DNA of 64,000 bases from Hermodice carunculata (GCA_964020975.1 OZ026624.1:66271008-66335007), one strand, 5' to 3'. Shown: positions 45,606-58,396, numbered from the stretch's first letter. The notes: generated by a model from the letters alone, not told the origin. A program made the numbers and translations.

Positions 45606-47012
45606 ATGTCCAGTGTTAAAAAGAAGGACAAGCAAACAAAGCAATTACAGACCCATCTCATTGCTCTGCAATGTCTCCAAAGTTTCGAACGCTTTATTTA
45701 TAATTTCTTGTATGAGTACTTCGTGTGTTATGAACTATTGACCTCTAGAAATTCCGGGTTTCGGTCAAACGACTCAACAATAAATCAACTTATCAAAATC
45801 CTTAATGACATATATAATGGCCTTGAACTGCAAAAGGAAGCCAGAATGGTTTTCCTTGATATCAGCAAAGCTTTCGACCGTGTCTGACACGAAGGTCTAC
45901 TTTTCAAATTGAGGCAGCTCAGTATCGAGCAGCTGCTCCTGAAACTTATCAATGGCTATCTAACCAATCGTCATCAGTGTGTAGCCATCGGGCAAACATC
46001 ATCTATGCTTCCTATTTAGGCAGGGGTGCCCCAGGGCTCTATCCTGGGGCCTCTACTGTTCTTAGTTGTCATAAATGATATTACTGTTGGCATCTCTTGT
46101 GACATCAAACTGTTCACTGATGACACCAGCATATTAGAGATCATATTTGACCCTGCCACTTCTGGTAGACGTATAAATACTGACCTTGGAAGAATCTTCG
46201 TTTGGAGCAAACAGTGGACGGTTACATTTAAAGCAACTAAGTCTCTAGCCCTCTTGTTTTCAGCTAAACACCACAAACCTGATCATCCACCTTTATTTCT
46301 TGGCGAATCTTTAATACCGGAAGGTTTAAATCATACCCATCTGGGAATCACCCTTTCTCTTAATTTGATATGGAATGCTCACATTACTAGAATCATTGAC
46401 AAAGCGAGGAAACGCCTAACTTTATTTTTTAGACTTAAATACAGGTCATCGTGTAACACCTTAGCCAGACAATACAAAGCCATAATACGTCCTATCCTGG
46501 AATATGGATGCGTCATATTTGATTATCGCACGATGTACCTGACAAATTTACTGGAATCTGTTCAGTATGAAGCGGCACGCTTTTGTTTGGGTGCACTTAA
46601 ACGTACTCCTCATTTACTTTTTAATGAATTAGGTCCACCTACTTTGGCCAGTAGACGCCAATACTATAAATTGATTCTGTTTTACAAAATGGTCAACAGG
46701 CTGACCCCCGCTTATCTTTCGGATCTGGTCCCATTTGATGCCGTTCAGCCAACCTTCCAGCTTCGCAACCGCCGACGTTTGAGACAAATAAAGTTTACAT
46801 CCAATCGTTTTGGTAATTCTTTCATTCCCTTTACTATTAAACTTTGGAACGACCTTACGGACGATATAAGGCAATCTACTTCACTTGCTCAATTCAAATC
46901 TAAACTAAAAAGTACTCTTTTGTCCGTTGATCCTGTGTCATGTCGCTACTCGCACGACAAAAGATTTCCTAATATTATAATATTAAGTACGTTTGGATTG
47001 TTGTCGTCTTAG
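45606..47012 (+). pseudogene. LINE B reverse transcriptase remnant with intact palm
   Basis: Landmarks: NYRPISLLCNVSK (about 45640, another frame) and RMVFLDISKAFDRV (45840-45885) with the catalytic Asp. A TGA follows where Trp of the usual VWHEGLL is expected. Then AGVPQGSILGPLLFLVVIND and KLFTDDTSILEI (46107-46142), where the FxDD catalytic pair is intact. Further on are KSLALLFSAKHH, HTHLGITLSLNLIWN, RPILEYGCVIFD, LTPAYLSDLVPF and LRQIKFTSNRFGNSF. The last frame (46026-47012, 328 codons) is uninterrupted, so this is the best preserved RT in the window. Confidence 0.85.
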
Positions 47013-47217
47013 TTCCCATCTTCATACACTAAATATTCTTCCGTCTGCTGCAAGTTATTGCTCATATCCCAATGAGAGTACATCCCATTTCTTCCTCGAA
47101 TGCCCACTGTTTTCATGCCATAGAGTATCCTTGTTGAGAACCGTATGCAATATTTTGGTACCGGGAGTCAATCCAAACCTAGCTGTTCACTTGGCAGGCG
47201 AGTGCTTACTTATTTGA
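46993..47217 (+). pseudogene. LINE B C-terminal zinc-knuckle-like tail
   Basis: YCSYPNESTSHFFLECPLFSCHR is of the C...H-x4-C type that closes CR1/Jockey ORF2 proteins (usual form CxCG...ET..H-x4-CP). The second Cys is replaced by Tyr. It continues LLRTVCNILVPGV and ends LFDTW in the neighbouring frame. LINE A shows the same tail. Confidence 0.6.
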
Positions 47218-47630
47218 CACGTGGTAATGACAATCTTTCGTCAAGCGACAACTAAGATATTTTTCATTTTGTTCAAAACTTTATTATAGATATAAGACGG
47301 TTTATACCTTGAGTTGGTACGAGATGAATATCATGTTAGTGTACTGACCAATTTATTTGTCCTCGGATATTGTTTTGTCCTGTGTGTTTTGTACATATGA
47401 TTGTGTGTCTCTCTGTGTCTGGACAGTCATTCATTAAGTATTTTTGTACTACTTGGCAATCGAGGTGAATTAAATGTTTAAAAAAATAGAAAAATTTTTA
47501 TGTGCGTGTAATATATTATCTGGCAGTCCAAAATTTTATGCATGTATTATCACTTTATGTACAAGAGGTCTTAATATAGGCATTGTGCCTGTTGACCGAT
47601 TGTTTTTTCCAATAAAATATGTTTAAACCC

Positions 47631-48741
47631 ATTGTGTAATTCCCTCCACTTGTAGGGGCTCAATTAAGTACTATTATATTATTAGCAGTGGACCTATTGA
47701 CCGCAAGACACATTAGTTGAGGACTGGCTTCAACATCTCACTTCAACTGATGGTTTATGCTGATATTGTTTGGAATAGATTTAACGTTCAAACAGAACAA
47801 GGAAAACCAAATACAAAGCCTGGATTTACGACGTTACGAGCAATCGGCATTTGATGACTACCTGTCCTTGGCTGTGGCTATCACCGAGCCCCCACAACAT
47901 CTGAAAGCATTCTCACAAGTTACGTATACAAATCTGATCAGGGAATGAAAACGGCTAATTGCTGAGTCCGTCTGCAACAATACATAAAGCAAGGAAAGAA
48001 GAAAGCACCCAGGGACGATCCGCTCACTGAGACAGCTTGCAATCTATACAGAACATGGATTCTGCATGTGTTGATCATCAGGCCTGATCAGTGATGATCA
48101 GTGCACGTGGCTGTCCGTGACATCGGCGCAAAAAACCACAAGCGGCTTCGAGACTGGTTTTGCACTGAAATTAGGGCTGGGGTATCACAAATCAGGTTGG
48201 AATAAACATTTACTCATTTCCAAATATTTCACACAGAAAAAAAAAATGACAGTTTGCAATATATACAAGTACGTCAAGGACTGACTACCCTGCTGGAAAT
48301 AAGCCTGTTAGTAAATCGAGTATCCAAACGCATTTTAATGCGTAATAAGTAGTCGATCAAAGGGCCGTGGAGGCCATTGACCTCAGAGTTTTTGACATGC
48401 ACTCGAAGATGCCGAATTCACCTTGCCATACCTAATACTCTAGTCATATTTCTCTGATTTCCTGCAAAGACTCAAGTAAACATTCAAAACTTGGGAACAA
48501 AAACGTACGAACGATTTTGATGAGTCTTTGCGGAAATATTGGCATGCAAAAATTAAGAAGTCACTTTCTCTCGGCATCATAAAAACCTGAAATAATGTGC
48601 AACATTGCTTCCGTCACAGGAAAACGGCGGCATGTGAAGCGAAATAGATGAATCGGTTTTAAAACGTAATATGAAGTGATTGATATGTATCAAAAATAGT
48701 CATGTGCTATGTATGGAATAAGCGCTCTAAAATTGAGTTTT

Positions 48742-48742
<1 letters not shown>
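47631..48742. other. unassigned sequence
   Basis: A 63-codon frame at 47757-47948 (LRRYEQSAFDDYLSLAVAI) has protein-like composition but no known motif. The surrounding ~450 bases are GC-richer than average. Nothing else seen. Confidence 0.35.
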
Positions 48743-48815
<73 letters not shown>

Positions 48816-48852
48816 TATTATTATTATCATTATTATTATCATTATTATCATT
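48743..48852. repeat. (TCA)n / (TTA)n microsatellite
   Basis: About 25 TCA units followed by mixed TTA/TCA units. The poly-His frame is an artefact. Confidence 0.97.
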
Positions 48853-48992
48853 TTGATAACTTGGCAAAGAGGATTATAGGCCTATCGACAAATAGAAGAC
48901 CGGGGACCCCAACGGGCCCTCGGCCTTCTGTCTGCCGATATAATCCTCTCTGTCAAGCTTCCCCGTGTTTGAATCCTTTACTGATAGATGCT

Positions 48993-48993
48993 A

Positions 48994-49077
<84 letters not shown>

Positions 49078-49169
49078 TAAATAAATAAATAAATGCACAC
49101 ATACATACATACATACATACATACATACATACATACATAAAAAACAAACAAACAAATAAATAAATAAAT
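48993..49169. repeat. compound microsatellite (AAAT)n-(AAGT)n-(AAAT)n-(CATA)n-(AAAC/AAAT)n
   Basis: Four-base units change in blocks: AAAT to 49039, AAGT to 49075, AAAT to 49094, CATA to 49139, then AAAC/AAAT. Confidence 0.97.
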
Positions 49170-50797
49170 ATATAAGTATTTATTAACTACGCTGTCATAA
49201 AAATGCCGGAATCTGTCAAGGAAAACAAAAAGAAAAAGAAAAGAAATACACACTCACACACATATACACAAAGAACAAAATGACAACTCACCCCACAGTA
49301 GTGCGAGTACAAACATACACCTACCTGCACAGAAAGTAAAATACAAAAAGAGGACATAGTCAGAGTACAGATTGCAGATTTATCGGGAGTCAGTTGGGGG
49401 TTGTGGGGAAACATTTCGAAGTGGTTTCCCTCTGATGGATATGAATTTCTTGACAAACAGTTTCGAAAAAGTGTATTAATTCAGTTCCTTGCAGTGACAT
49501 AGTGGATTGAAACAAATATTTTTTATTATAAGACGCAGAACAAATTGTTTATGTACTTGGAATATTGTTGCGGCGTGTTTACTTTTTTTCGATGAGTTTG
49601 TGCAAGTGCCTAGTTGTGTTTTGTATAGAGCACTGCAAATCTGCATTGCGCATGACCCTAGCCCTAAATCAAATCAACGTTAGGCGGTCGAAGCGACAGA
49701 CAATACGATTTAAATCGTAAGACCTAATGCATATCAATGTGATTAAGCACAGAGGGACAGAACTGTTCGTGTATTTGGATATTCTCCTTTATTATCAGGG
49801 ACTGTCTCACCCTCCATGTCTATTTCAAGCTCCTTGATGACACTAAAGAAACTTCGGGAAAGACATCTGGAATACTATGCTGTCAGCGACTAATCCGACT
49901 GTTTACAATAAGATGGGCACATTCTGGAATGAGTGTAATTGATTGTGCATCGTAGATATAATCATACGCGCACCTTTTTTGTTTCCAATACGCTTCATAT
50001 ATCGTGAGAGGAGCTGAATCCCTAAATAACAATTGCATTGCTATCTTTCTTTCAGCGTGAAAGCCCAATGATTTACCTAGCACATTCGTTCATAAAGAAC
50101 TGTGCATACTATCTGTGGTAAAATAGTATATTAATAGAAGGATGAGCTGTTCCTTACATAAGCAACAATCGTTTGCTGTCTAAGAACACCTGTTGAAGTC
50201 GATAAAACGGAAAGAGGGCGCATGCGAATAAAATTATGATGCAGTTGATATTTGTCATTTCAGGCAAACAACTCTTTGTCATTTTCTGAGAGTTGCTGAC
50301 CCAAGCCTCAACTTATAAAAGAATTGGTACTTAATGGTGTGCACACGTTTAGCAGGACATTTCTATACAAAGGACATATTCCATAAAATGGTTTGGCTGG
50401 GTAATTTTGATGTTTTAATGAACGGTTGCAATTACAGAAATTGATTGTTACTTTGTTAATGAAGGTGCCGAAATATAAGCTTTGACATTATGTGCCTTAA
50501 CATTATTTACCATATGGAAACGTACACTTATAGCTTTAAGTAATCACATTGATAGGAAACATGCCATATTGTCTTTTAAGTTATGAAAATGCAGATAATA
50601 GCTTTATATAATTTCAACATATTTTGTTAAAAAAGGTCAAGCCCTACGAACAGTTCCCTTGGAAAAAGACAAAAATGTAGTGCACGACATGAAGCAATTC
50701 AGCGAGTAAACCCTAACAGCCAAGGCATCCACCTGCAGCCTTTTGAATGGGAGATATTCATATCAACTGGGATTGTGTGCTGATACCTAGGCTGCAG
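49170..50797. other. unassigned sequence, no gene seen
   Basis: Frames under 90 codons; A-rich and CA-rich patches near 49215-49270. Confidence 0.5.
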
Positions 50798-51110
50798 CAG
50801 GGAACTTGATAGCAAGGAGGGCGTATTCATGTTTTAACTGGGCCAAATGAGCTTCTGTGTAAAAAGTAAAAATTTGAGAATGCAAAAAGCCTGAGAAATA
50901 TAAGTCTTAAAGTTTTCAAACATGATACTTAACATGTTTAGAAAATTGCATTTGTTTGGTAGAAAAATGTTATTTCTGGAAGGTTCGGTAACATTACTAG
51001 TACAAGTGTCGTTAACATGATGTATGCATACTTCTGTTGTCTAGCAACTGAGGAGACCAGAGCAAGTCTGCAGTTAATATAATAAAATATGTATACTTCC
51101 TATAATTTCC
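50798..51110. repeat. direct duplication, copy 1 of 2 (partner 53938-54330)
   Basis: Shares with the partner, in order, GGAACTT, GGAGGGCG-like, CAAATGAGCT, ATGTTTAGAAA, TTGGYAGAAAAA, GTTATTTCTGGA, RCCAGAGCAGGTC-like and GCAGTTAATA-like blocks. Confidence 0.7.
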
Positions 51111-53557
51111 ATTATTAATTACCAGAAATGTTCCAGTGTCGTAAAGGTTGTTGTTTCTTTTTTCCATCAAGAATTATGTGGATGGTAGAGCACATCAGAT
51201 CAGTAATATCCTCAGTGGCAGCACTTGCTTTCTTTACCAAACTTCTTCAACCAATGAATAAAACAGATTTTGTTCTTAAGCCAGAAGTCTCCATCTGCAA
51301 CAGGTAGACGCAGGGAGACAGTTACCTATAGCACCACCGACAGGCGGCATGTTTCATCAGTCAACAGCTCCCCTCGCTACACTCTGGGTCACGTGACAGA
51401 GAGCAACTATGTTGAATGGACCGGTAAGGCCTTTGTGCAAATCAAGGGGATCGTTAGCTGAACTTAATGCAATGGACGTCGAATCAAGCGCGTGCATACA
51501 TGAGAAAGACCGCCACGAGTTAGACCACTAGCATGTACGTTTCTTTCCAGGTCATTGGTAAGCAACTACAGCGATTTGCATCCAAACAGGCACCTTAAAC
51601 CTGGAATACTTTGAAATATCATTCAGTTTTGGCCATGGGTCTTAACTGTGTCAGATTACGAGACCACACGTGGCACTGACAGACTGTAGCTCAATTATAC
51701 CCAGCCTTTGTCACTTTCGTTTATTTGCCACATTTTACATTGGTATGTTATCATTGACCAGCAGCAATTAATGGCTGAACTATCAAACATCATGCCAAAA
51801 AAGGGTTGTTTTCTTACAATTAACAAGAGTAACGTCCTCACTGTAAATTTGTTCTCATCTAACTCTAACATCCTTCCGATTAAGTTGCTTTACAGGAGGG
51901 AGCGACAACACATGCTGGAAAGCCAGTGAAACAACCACATGCATTAGGTCTCATTTAGACTATTGTAACTTGATAAGAATGAATAACGTGGTTACCACAA
52001 AATAATGAATAAATTGTGAATAAATGAGGAAACTTCTCGTTGTGTTTTAGATGGAATATATTTTATCCAAAGATCTGTGTACAGTGAAATTGTAGTTAGA
52101 TGTTGTACAGGCAAGAATACACCGCTTATGTATCTTGCTGTCTCTCACATACCGAACTCTGGCGGAAATCCCCAACACAGACAGTTTTATTACTTAGAAG
52201 TCACGTGAACCTCACATTTACTATCATCTTAATGAGAAATATCCAAAAAAGGAAGTGGAGAACTATGAATGAGAAGGACTTGGACAAATAAGATACCAGT
52301 TCTAAGTTTGTAGTCTTGTAGATTGTTCCAACTGGATTTTCTGATCTGAAAATAGGGGAAATTTTAGAGTGGGGCCCGCCAGAGAAGATTTAAGAGTAAG
52401 AATACTTAATAAATAGCCTTAATGACTATTAACAAAACAAAGAAAGACTTAATGTCTATAATAATGTTCATGGGGAAGACTCAATGTCCATAATAATGTT
52501 CATGGTTCATGAATATCTTTATGTCCACAATTCATAATTATCTTGCTATTATTCATAACTAAATATCTCCATAGCCAGCACTTTGTTACAGATGCTTTAC
52601 TAGCAAGACTCGTAAAACGTCAATGTCAACAGGAATGTCCTAAGCAATGTAACATAGTGTTTACAATGTCACTTTTTACACTGTCGCTGCTTTCCCCCAC
52701 AATAAAGGATCGAGGACCATCATCATGTGCAACACCCAAGTTCCCGAGTTATCCTGTGGACAGTGATATTTACAAAAGTGACGAAAAAATTTTGAGAGTA
52801 AATCAAGGTCACACAGTCTCGACCTAACCCTTAATGAGAACCATCATGATGTATAGTAAAATAAGCACCAGAGTAAAAAATTGTTAGGTTACCGAGTGAA
52901 CAGTAGAATTAACTACAGTGGTACTATAACCAGCCCAAACAGATCTCAAATTTTGAAGTGAACAGTCAATTCCACCCTGTCTGAAATGTGCTATATTTCA
53001 ACATTTTGTAACCTCTTGATTAATTGTCAATGCCCTATTATAAAAGATAATAAATAAAAAGCAAAGTATGACAAGTGTGTGTGTGTGGGGGGGGACCAGA
53101 ATTCATGAAACAACCCACATGACCTTAAAAATTATACCAAGTCTACCATTCTAATCAGAACTTAGCCCTTATAGACGAATAAATATCACGTCAGATTCCA
53201 TCGTCAGAGGTTACATGGCGCTTGCTTTATCACCCCAAAATAAAATCCTTAAAATTCCCGTGTTTGACCTGTCGTATTAGGTGAAGGACCCTCAGAACAA
53301 AGCAAGAATCGCAGTTACCAAGATGTGTTCCTGTGTCATTTTAAGGCAACAGCTTGATCAGTCTCAGAGAATGATCCTTTTTAAGAAGGAAAATGCATGA
53401 AAGCAGTTGATTTAAATTTTTAGGTAATCACCCGAGTGCCTTATTGAACAATCTTGGTAGACAGGCATCCAATGCACATTCTCACAAGTTGTAAGCTGAT
53501 GCAGTCAACCAGGGACCTGTTATAGATGGACTACCAACGGGAGCGCTAATCCCTTTA
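51111..53557. other. unassigned sequence with one short duplication
   Basis: A ~35-bp duplicated block (AATGTCYATAATAATGTTCA) lies at about 52448-52505. A G-run occurs at 53088-53096. No gene recognised. Confidence 0.45.
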
Positions 53558-53882
53558 GTGGTCAACTGGGCGCGACGACTACAAAGCGTGTTCACTAGCG
53601 CCGCTCAAGTTAATCCCCCCTGCTCAGTCCGTTTGTTGTTCCATCTATGTTTCCGCGTTCGGTTGTATCGGCTTACATACATCAGGCTTACATCGGGTGT
53701 GCTATTGTACCAAGTTCAAAAACGGAGAGACAATCCAGCCACCGGTTTCCGAAAAAATAGTCGACGATATGATTGTTGATAAGTTACGAATAGAAACCAC
53801 ATTGGGCAGGCGATGGAGCATAAGAGAAGCTAAGCGGACTGTCAGTCAAGTCAGCTGTGCTAAAATTGATCAGCACAGGTAA
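53558..53882 (+). CDS. candidate exon-like open region (unknown)
   Basis: A locally GC-richer stretch. The frame at 53697-53882 reads KFKNGETIQPPVSEKIVDD, then LRIETTLGRRWSIREAKRTV, with balanced charge and low-bias composition unlike the neighbourhood. A donor-like CACAGGTAATC sits at the end of the open region (GT at 53879-53880). No family recognised and no acceptor or start can be fixed. It could be a host exon, a transposon fragment or chance. Confidence 0.18.
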
Positions 53883-53937
53883 TCAGTATGTCCGATACAG
53901 CCAAATGAAAACGTCGAAAGAAATTATGGAATATATT

Positions 53938-54330
53938 GAAGGAACTTAACAGGGAGGAGCGCACATTAATGCATTAAGCAGGGACAAATGAGCTCCTTTG
54001 ATAAACGCAAAAAAAAAAAAAAATAATAATGCAAAACAAAAAATAAATAAAAACAAAAACGAAACAAAAACAAACAAAAACATAACCCCCAAAAAAACTG
54101 AGAAAGAAAAATATTTCAAGAGACTTTTTTTTAAGTTTTGAAACATTAAAGATGTTAAAATGTTTAGAAATTTTCACTTATTTGGCAGAAAAAGTGTTAT
54201 TTCTGGATGTTTAGGTTACACAACTGGTACAACTGTCTGATCATCGGAGAGTCACAGTTCTGTTGCTAACAAGTGAAGGGACCAGAGCAGGTCGGCAGTC
54301 AATAAAGTTAAACAGAAATACCTCCAATTG
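53938..54330. repeat. direct duplication, copy 2 of 2 (partner 50798-51110)
   Basis: Same block order as the partner but carries an extra A-rich run (about 54008-54090) in the middle. The copies are diverged and 3.1 kb apart in the same orientation. Confidence 0.7.
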
Positions 54331-56387
54331 TTCATACCTGGGGCAATTGTCGGTTTATGAAATACACAAGAATTCAATTGTTCTTAGTTATCTTTGTGAG
54401 AGACAATGTTGATTTTTCGTTTGTCCTTGGCTAGACAAAATTCTCTTGTTAATAAAATTCCCCTGAACATTGTCCAGGAATGGTTTGACGACGTCGGAAA
54501 TGTATTATACAAGGTATGGCATCCGGTAATTTTGCAATTCTTATTTGATAATCCTACGTTTACAGGAAATAGCATTGAGGGAATAACAAGTAGCATAGTG
54601 TCTCCTTTCACGAAAAGCCCATATATCTTTACCACACTGTCACTAATTTTAATGATTTTTTAGAAAGATTTGGGCCATGGAAGGCGGAAATAACTTGTGC
54701 GCACAACCTGATCAATATGGACTCAAAAGACGACGCATTGGAGCGCTACATTTGGGACACAATTAAAAAAAAACTTCCTCATATTCGTCAGAAAAAAGCG
54801 CTCCCTGGTATTGCTTAATGGACTCGGACATTCCCTACTGAACCTCTTGTAGATTGATCCATTTAACTGTATTCATTATATAGACGACAGCAAAGGAGGA
54901 AAAACTACTTGTTTATGTCATTGTCAAACTTGCTTTCATATGGAATGAAGTAAACATTCCCAATATAGCCAACAAGGGACCAAATGAGCATACCAATGTA
55001 TAGAGTGCCCGTATCAATAACATTTCTAATACCATATCAAACCGAAGGCTGACTTGGATTCTTGCGAGCCAGAAATACGATATTGTGAATAATAGAGGAT
55101 AAACCTGAAGAACAGAATAAATGTTTGCAGAAAAAACTAGTATGTATAGCCTTGTAACATGGGGGACATTTATATGTTAAATATACTCGCTGCTGGAAAA
55201 TTAAGAATGTAAATTTTACGCATGTGAAATGTGTATATCATTTGTATTGTGCATGTTGCAGCACACTGCCGTCTGTAATGCCGACCTGGATCAAATGTAA
55301 CTGTGGATGTGGCTCTATGGTTGCACGGTATACCTTATTTGAAGTGTAGTACATACCATGCTGAAAGTTGTCTGTCAGAGCGGTTATAATATGTGCATCC
55401 ATCTATCCACTCAGTTGGTTGCATTTGGCATTTTTTTTTCTTTTTCTTTCCTTTTTTTTGCATATGTGTAATATATCGCAAAACATCCGTGGGAGCTTTT
55501 GTCAATAGAATTATTGGCAGGTGTACATGTGTATGTATAATTGACATCTATCATAACAATCAGACTTATTCAATAAAATTATATAGATGCCTCCAAGCCT
55601 TGACTTCCCCGGAAGCGCCACTTTTAGCACTGCCATCTATTGGCCAACTGTGAAAACGCCAATCGATAGCCCTAACGTTGTTTTATCGGATGAAAGTGGC
55701 GGTGATATTTCACTTTAATTCTTGGTATTCCAACAAAGGAAACCGTAACCAATTTCTTCTACCGATGGTTAGGTATCTAACCGCAGTAATAACATTGTAG
55801 ACTCCTTAATATTCCAGTTTCGCCACATTTATTGTAACAATCACCATTATCTTTAACAGCGGCAACTTAAACTCCGAACTGAGTCATTCAAACTTCTAAT
55901 TTGGTTTTTAAAAAAATTTTATATCACAAATTTCGAGGTACAAAAAATTACACACATATATTTAATAAAAATTTGGGAAAATATCCTATACCTATCCCTC
56001 TTGAGGAAAAACGGCGGGGAATACAAGACGATACAAGACACAAAGGAGAAGACGAAAAGAAAGGACGAAGAGGACAAGGGAAATAAACAAAAGGAAAAAA
56101 GCTACAGCATAGTCTGCAGAGTACATGAGGGCGAAATTTGAAGCTTAGGGGTGTAATCTAGACGTGAAGACAGCAGAAGTGTATTTAAGACAGACAGAGA
56201 AAACACGGCAGGTGTCTTGAAAAACTGAGCCACGTGAACATTTGCCCGAATCCTTGACACCAATTTTCAAAAATATGATAATTTAGTTGGCTGCACCCTG
56301 GGCACAAGGAGGTGTGCTGCACAGCTAAGAATCGCTTGAAGTGGAGAAGTTAAGGACTTAATAGGTCTGGCTATTAGGTGAAGCAGG
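54331..56387. other. unassigned sequence, no gene seen
   Basis: Only short frames. T-rich patch near 55430-55458, AG-rich patch at 56010-56100. Confidence 0.5.

Positions 56388-56388
<1 letters not shown>

Positions 56389-56450
<62 letters not shown>
56389..56450. repeat. (TG)n microsatellite
   Basis: Thirty-one TG units. Confidence 0.98.
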
Positions 56451-56454
<4 letters not shown>

Positions 56455-56525
56455 ACAAATATTAGTTCTTCTAAATAGACTTGTTTACAACAAACAAAGG
56501 GGTCATCGCTGCATTTCGTATTGCC

Positions 56526-56848
56526 AAGATCCCACTTGGCTTAAGTGTTCCCTGGGGCAAGGTAAAAAAACAACTGTCCAAACAGATACTCTGTCTGCGT
56601 GCGTAAAATCGTCTAATTAACATAAATTGTGCAAAATGGCACCCGAAGGAAAGAAAGGATCTAACCAGAAAACCGGTTCATAGTGATAAGATCCCACTTG
56701 GCATAAATGTTTCCTGGGGGCAAAATGGAAAAGAAATTGTCTAAAGTGATACTCTCTCCCTATGCGGAAAGTCGTCTAAATAGCATAAACTGTGCAAAAT
56801 GGCACCAGAAGGAAAGAAACATCTAACAAGACAACCAGTCACAAAACA
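56526..56848. repeat. tandem duplication, 162-bp period
   Basis: Two copies beginning AAGATCCCACTTGGC (56526 and 56688). They share GATACTCT, GTCGTCTAA, AAATGGCACC and GAAGGAAAGAAA. A short AAAAC run follows at 56841-56862. Confidence 0.88.
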
Positions 56849-56862
56849 AAACAAAACAAAAC

Positions 56863-57827
56863 ATAATAAAAAACCATAAGTGAATCATCGAAACTGACTA
56901 ATTTGAGGGTGTGGAATTTTATTTCTGAGGTTATTTTTATACTTTGCGCGCCATTCTGGCCTTCAAATTTAAGGTGGCCACTAGATATTATCTTTTATTT
57001 AGGCATTTGGTGTAACTTTGGAACCGTTTGCATAAGAACTACGTTGGCCTACTATTCATCAATCTATACCGTTTTAGGGTTGGGAACACCTTTCGAGCAC
57101 CGCATCTGCGATTGAAGGTCATTTGAAAGTGAAAGCTAAAAGAAAAACTAAAGAAACACATTAAATTGCATATTTTGGCACTTAGTAACAATTTTGACAT
57201 TTATATCCAAAAGCAAGATTGATACAGGTACCCTCACCAATATAGATATACTTGATTTCAAGATTTTTTTTCCGTTGACTTAATTCTGGTATGGTCATGC
57301 GAGTGCTTGATGCCCAAAACTAAAGACGCCACAATTAATCAGTAGAGTGACCAAGGTTGTTATTCACCAATTGTACCCGCATCAGTACTGACGCACTATC
57401 ATTAGTGTACAAGAATAAAATCGAGATTTTTTTTTGTAAATTTGAGCAAACACTTTTAGAACTACAATATTAGTAAATTTTGATCCACTTGACCCAAACC
57501 TAACACGCATAAACGTACGTTTTAACTCAAAATCAAATATTGATTGTTTCTATCACATTCTAAACATTTTGTATGAATGACTTCATGAATATGCAACGGA
57601 CAAAATATTCATGTTTTTAAGAAAGGGGAAAAATTGTGAGTATTGTGTGGCCTCTGTACCTACTGTGATGCTTGATTGTATACTTTGCCGCATTTAACAT
57701 GGCAGTTTTTGTATTCAATATACTTGGTTTGCACATGGTAATCTTCCCAATGCGTCTCCCTTGCTTTTACATAAGTTTGTAAACAGCCGATTTATTAACC
57801 TTGAAGTCAGCTGCAACCTTCAACTAG
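56863..57827. other. unassigned sequence
   Basis: No gene recognised. If the Cys-rich frame that follows is a terminal exon, its intron would lie here. Confidence 0.4.
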
Positions 57828-58025
57828 ATTGGGGATGGAAACAGGAGGCCTCTCCCAGTTTATGATGTCACTACCAACCATCACCAGGAAGTTACACCAA
57901 TGGCAATCTGTGGCTGTTTAGGTGAATGTACCCCCTCCTCACTCCGTGGATGCTGCGTAAATGGACAGCTATGTGTTTCACTCTGTGGTTGTAAGAGTGG
58001 CTGTTTACACCCAGTAAATGAATAA
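57828..58025 (+). CDS. Cys-rich CXC (tesmin/TSO1)-like C-terminal segment
   Basis: The frame is open from 57828 (after a TAG that also forms an acceptor-like CAACTAG) to the stop at 58023. It reads RRPLPVYDVTTNHHQEVTP and then MAICGCLGEC, RGCCVNGQLC, LCGCKSGC. Nine Cys fall in 41 residues with spacing C-x-C-x3-C-x7-CC-x5-C-x3-C-x-C-x3-C. This resembles the CXC zinc-binding domain (C-x-C-x4-C...C-x-C-x6-C-x3-C-x-C-x2-C) found in tesmin/TSO1 proteins and at the C-terminus of some transposon-associated proteins of invertebrates. The usual C-x-C before the Gly is CC here. An internal ATG is at 57900. It may be a terminal exon or a transposon protein fragment; no upstream coding part was found. 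Confidence 0.4.
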   Translation: MGDGNRRPLPVYDVTTNHHQEVTPMAICGCLGECTPSSLRGCCVNGQLCVSLCGCKSGCLHPVNE

Positions 58026-58212
58026 GTATGATTCAATTGTGGTCAGAACGGTAAACGAGGCACACCTCAATCAGCGTGGGTTTCGTCAAGTGTGTGTATA
58101 ATACTGTTAACACATTGATTTTTAAGAGCTGTACCTGTAAATATATCAAAATGTAATATTTTACTTTAAATCAGACAAGGACCATATTTTGTTAATATTT
58201 CTTACTATTATA

Positions 58213-58396
58213 AGCATTGTGATGAAATAACCAGTTGTGATGGGTATTTTTGCAGGTAAAGTGCCATAATATGATTGTGATATTATACAAACAAGATACA
58301 GCTGTGATGAAATAGCCATTTGTGATGGGTATTTTTGCAGGTGAAGTGCCATAACATGATTGTGATGTTATACAAACACGATACAGCTGACCTCTT
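58213..58396. repeat. tandem duplication, 84-bp period
   Basis: Two near-identical copies starting at GTGATGAAATA (58219 and 58303). They share GTGATGGGTATTTTTGCAGG, AAGTGCCATAA and TTATACAAACA. Confidence 0.9.

Larger units (their letters stand above)
43510..47630 (+). mobile_element. near full-length decayed LINE B (CR1/Jockey group)
   Basis: Parts in order: a hydrophobic frame (43513-43809), a 2A-like remnant ECDLHPNPGL (44004-44033), an endonuclease (44209-44810), a linker and pre-RT (44794-45600), the RT (45606-47012), a zinc-like C-terminus (47063-47120) and a 3' UTR ending after AATAAA at 47611. It is clearly a different family from LINE A (low identity outside motifs) but of the same group and orientation. 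Several stops and shifts, yet the RT palm is intact. Ends are approximate. Confidence 0.78.

Noticed and set aside
48702-49004. Poly-His frame
   Set aside because: Translation of the (TCA)n repeat.
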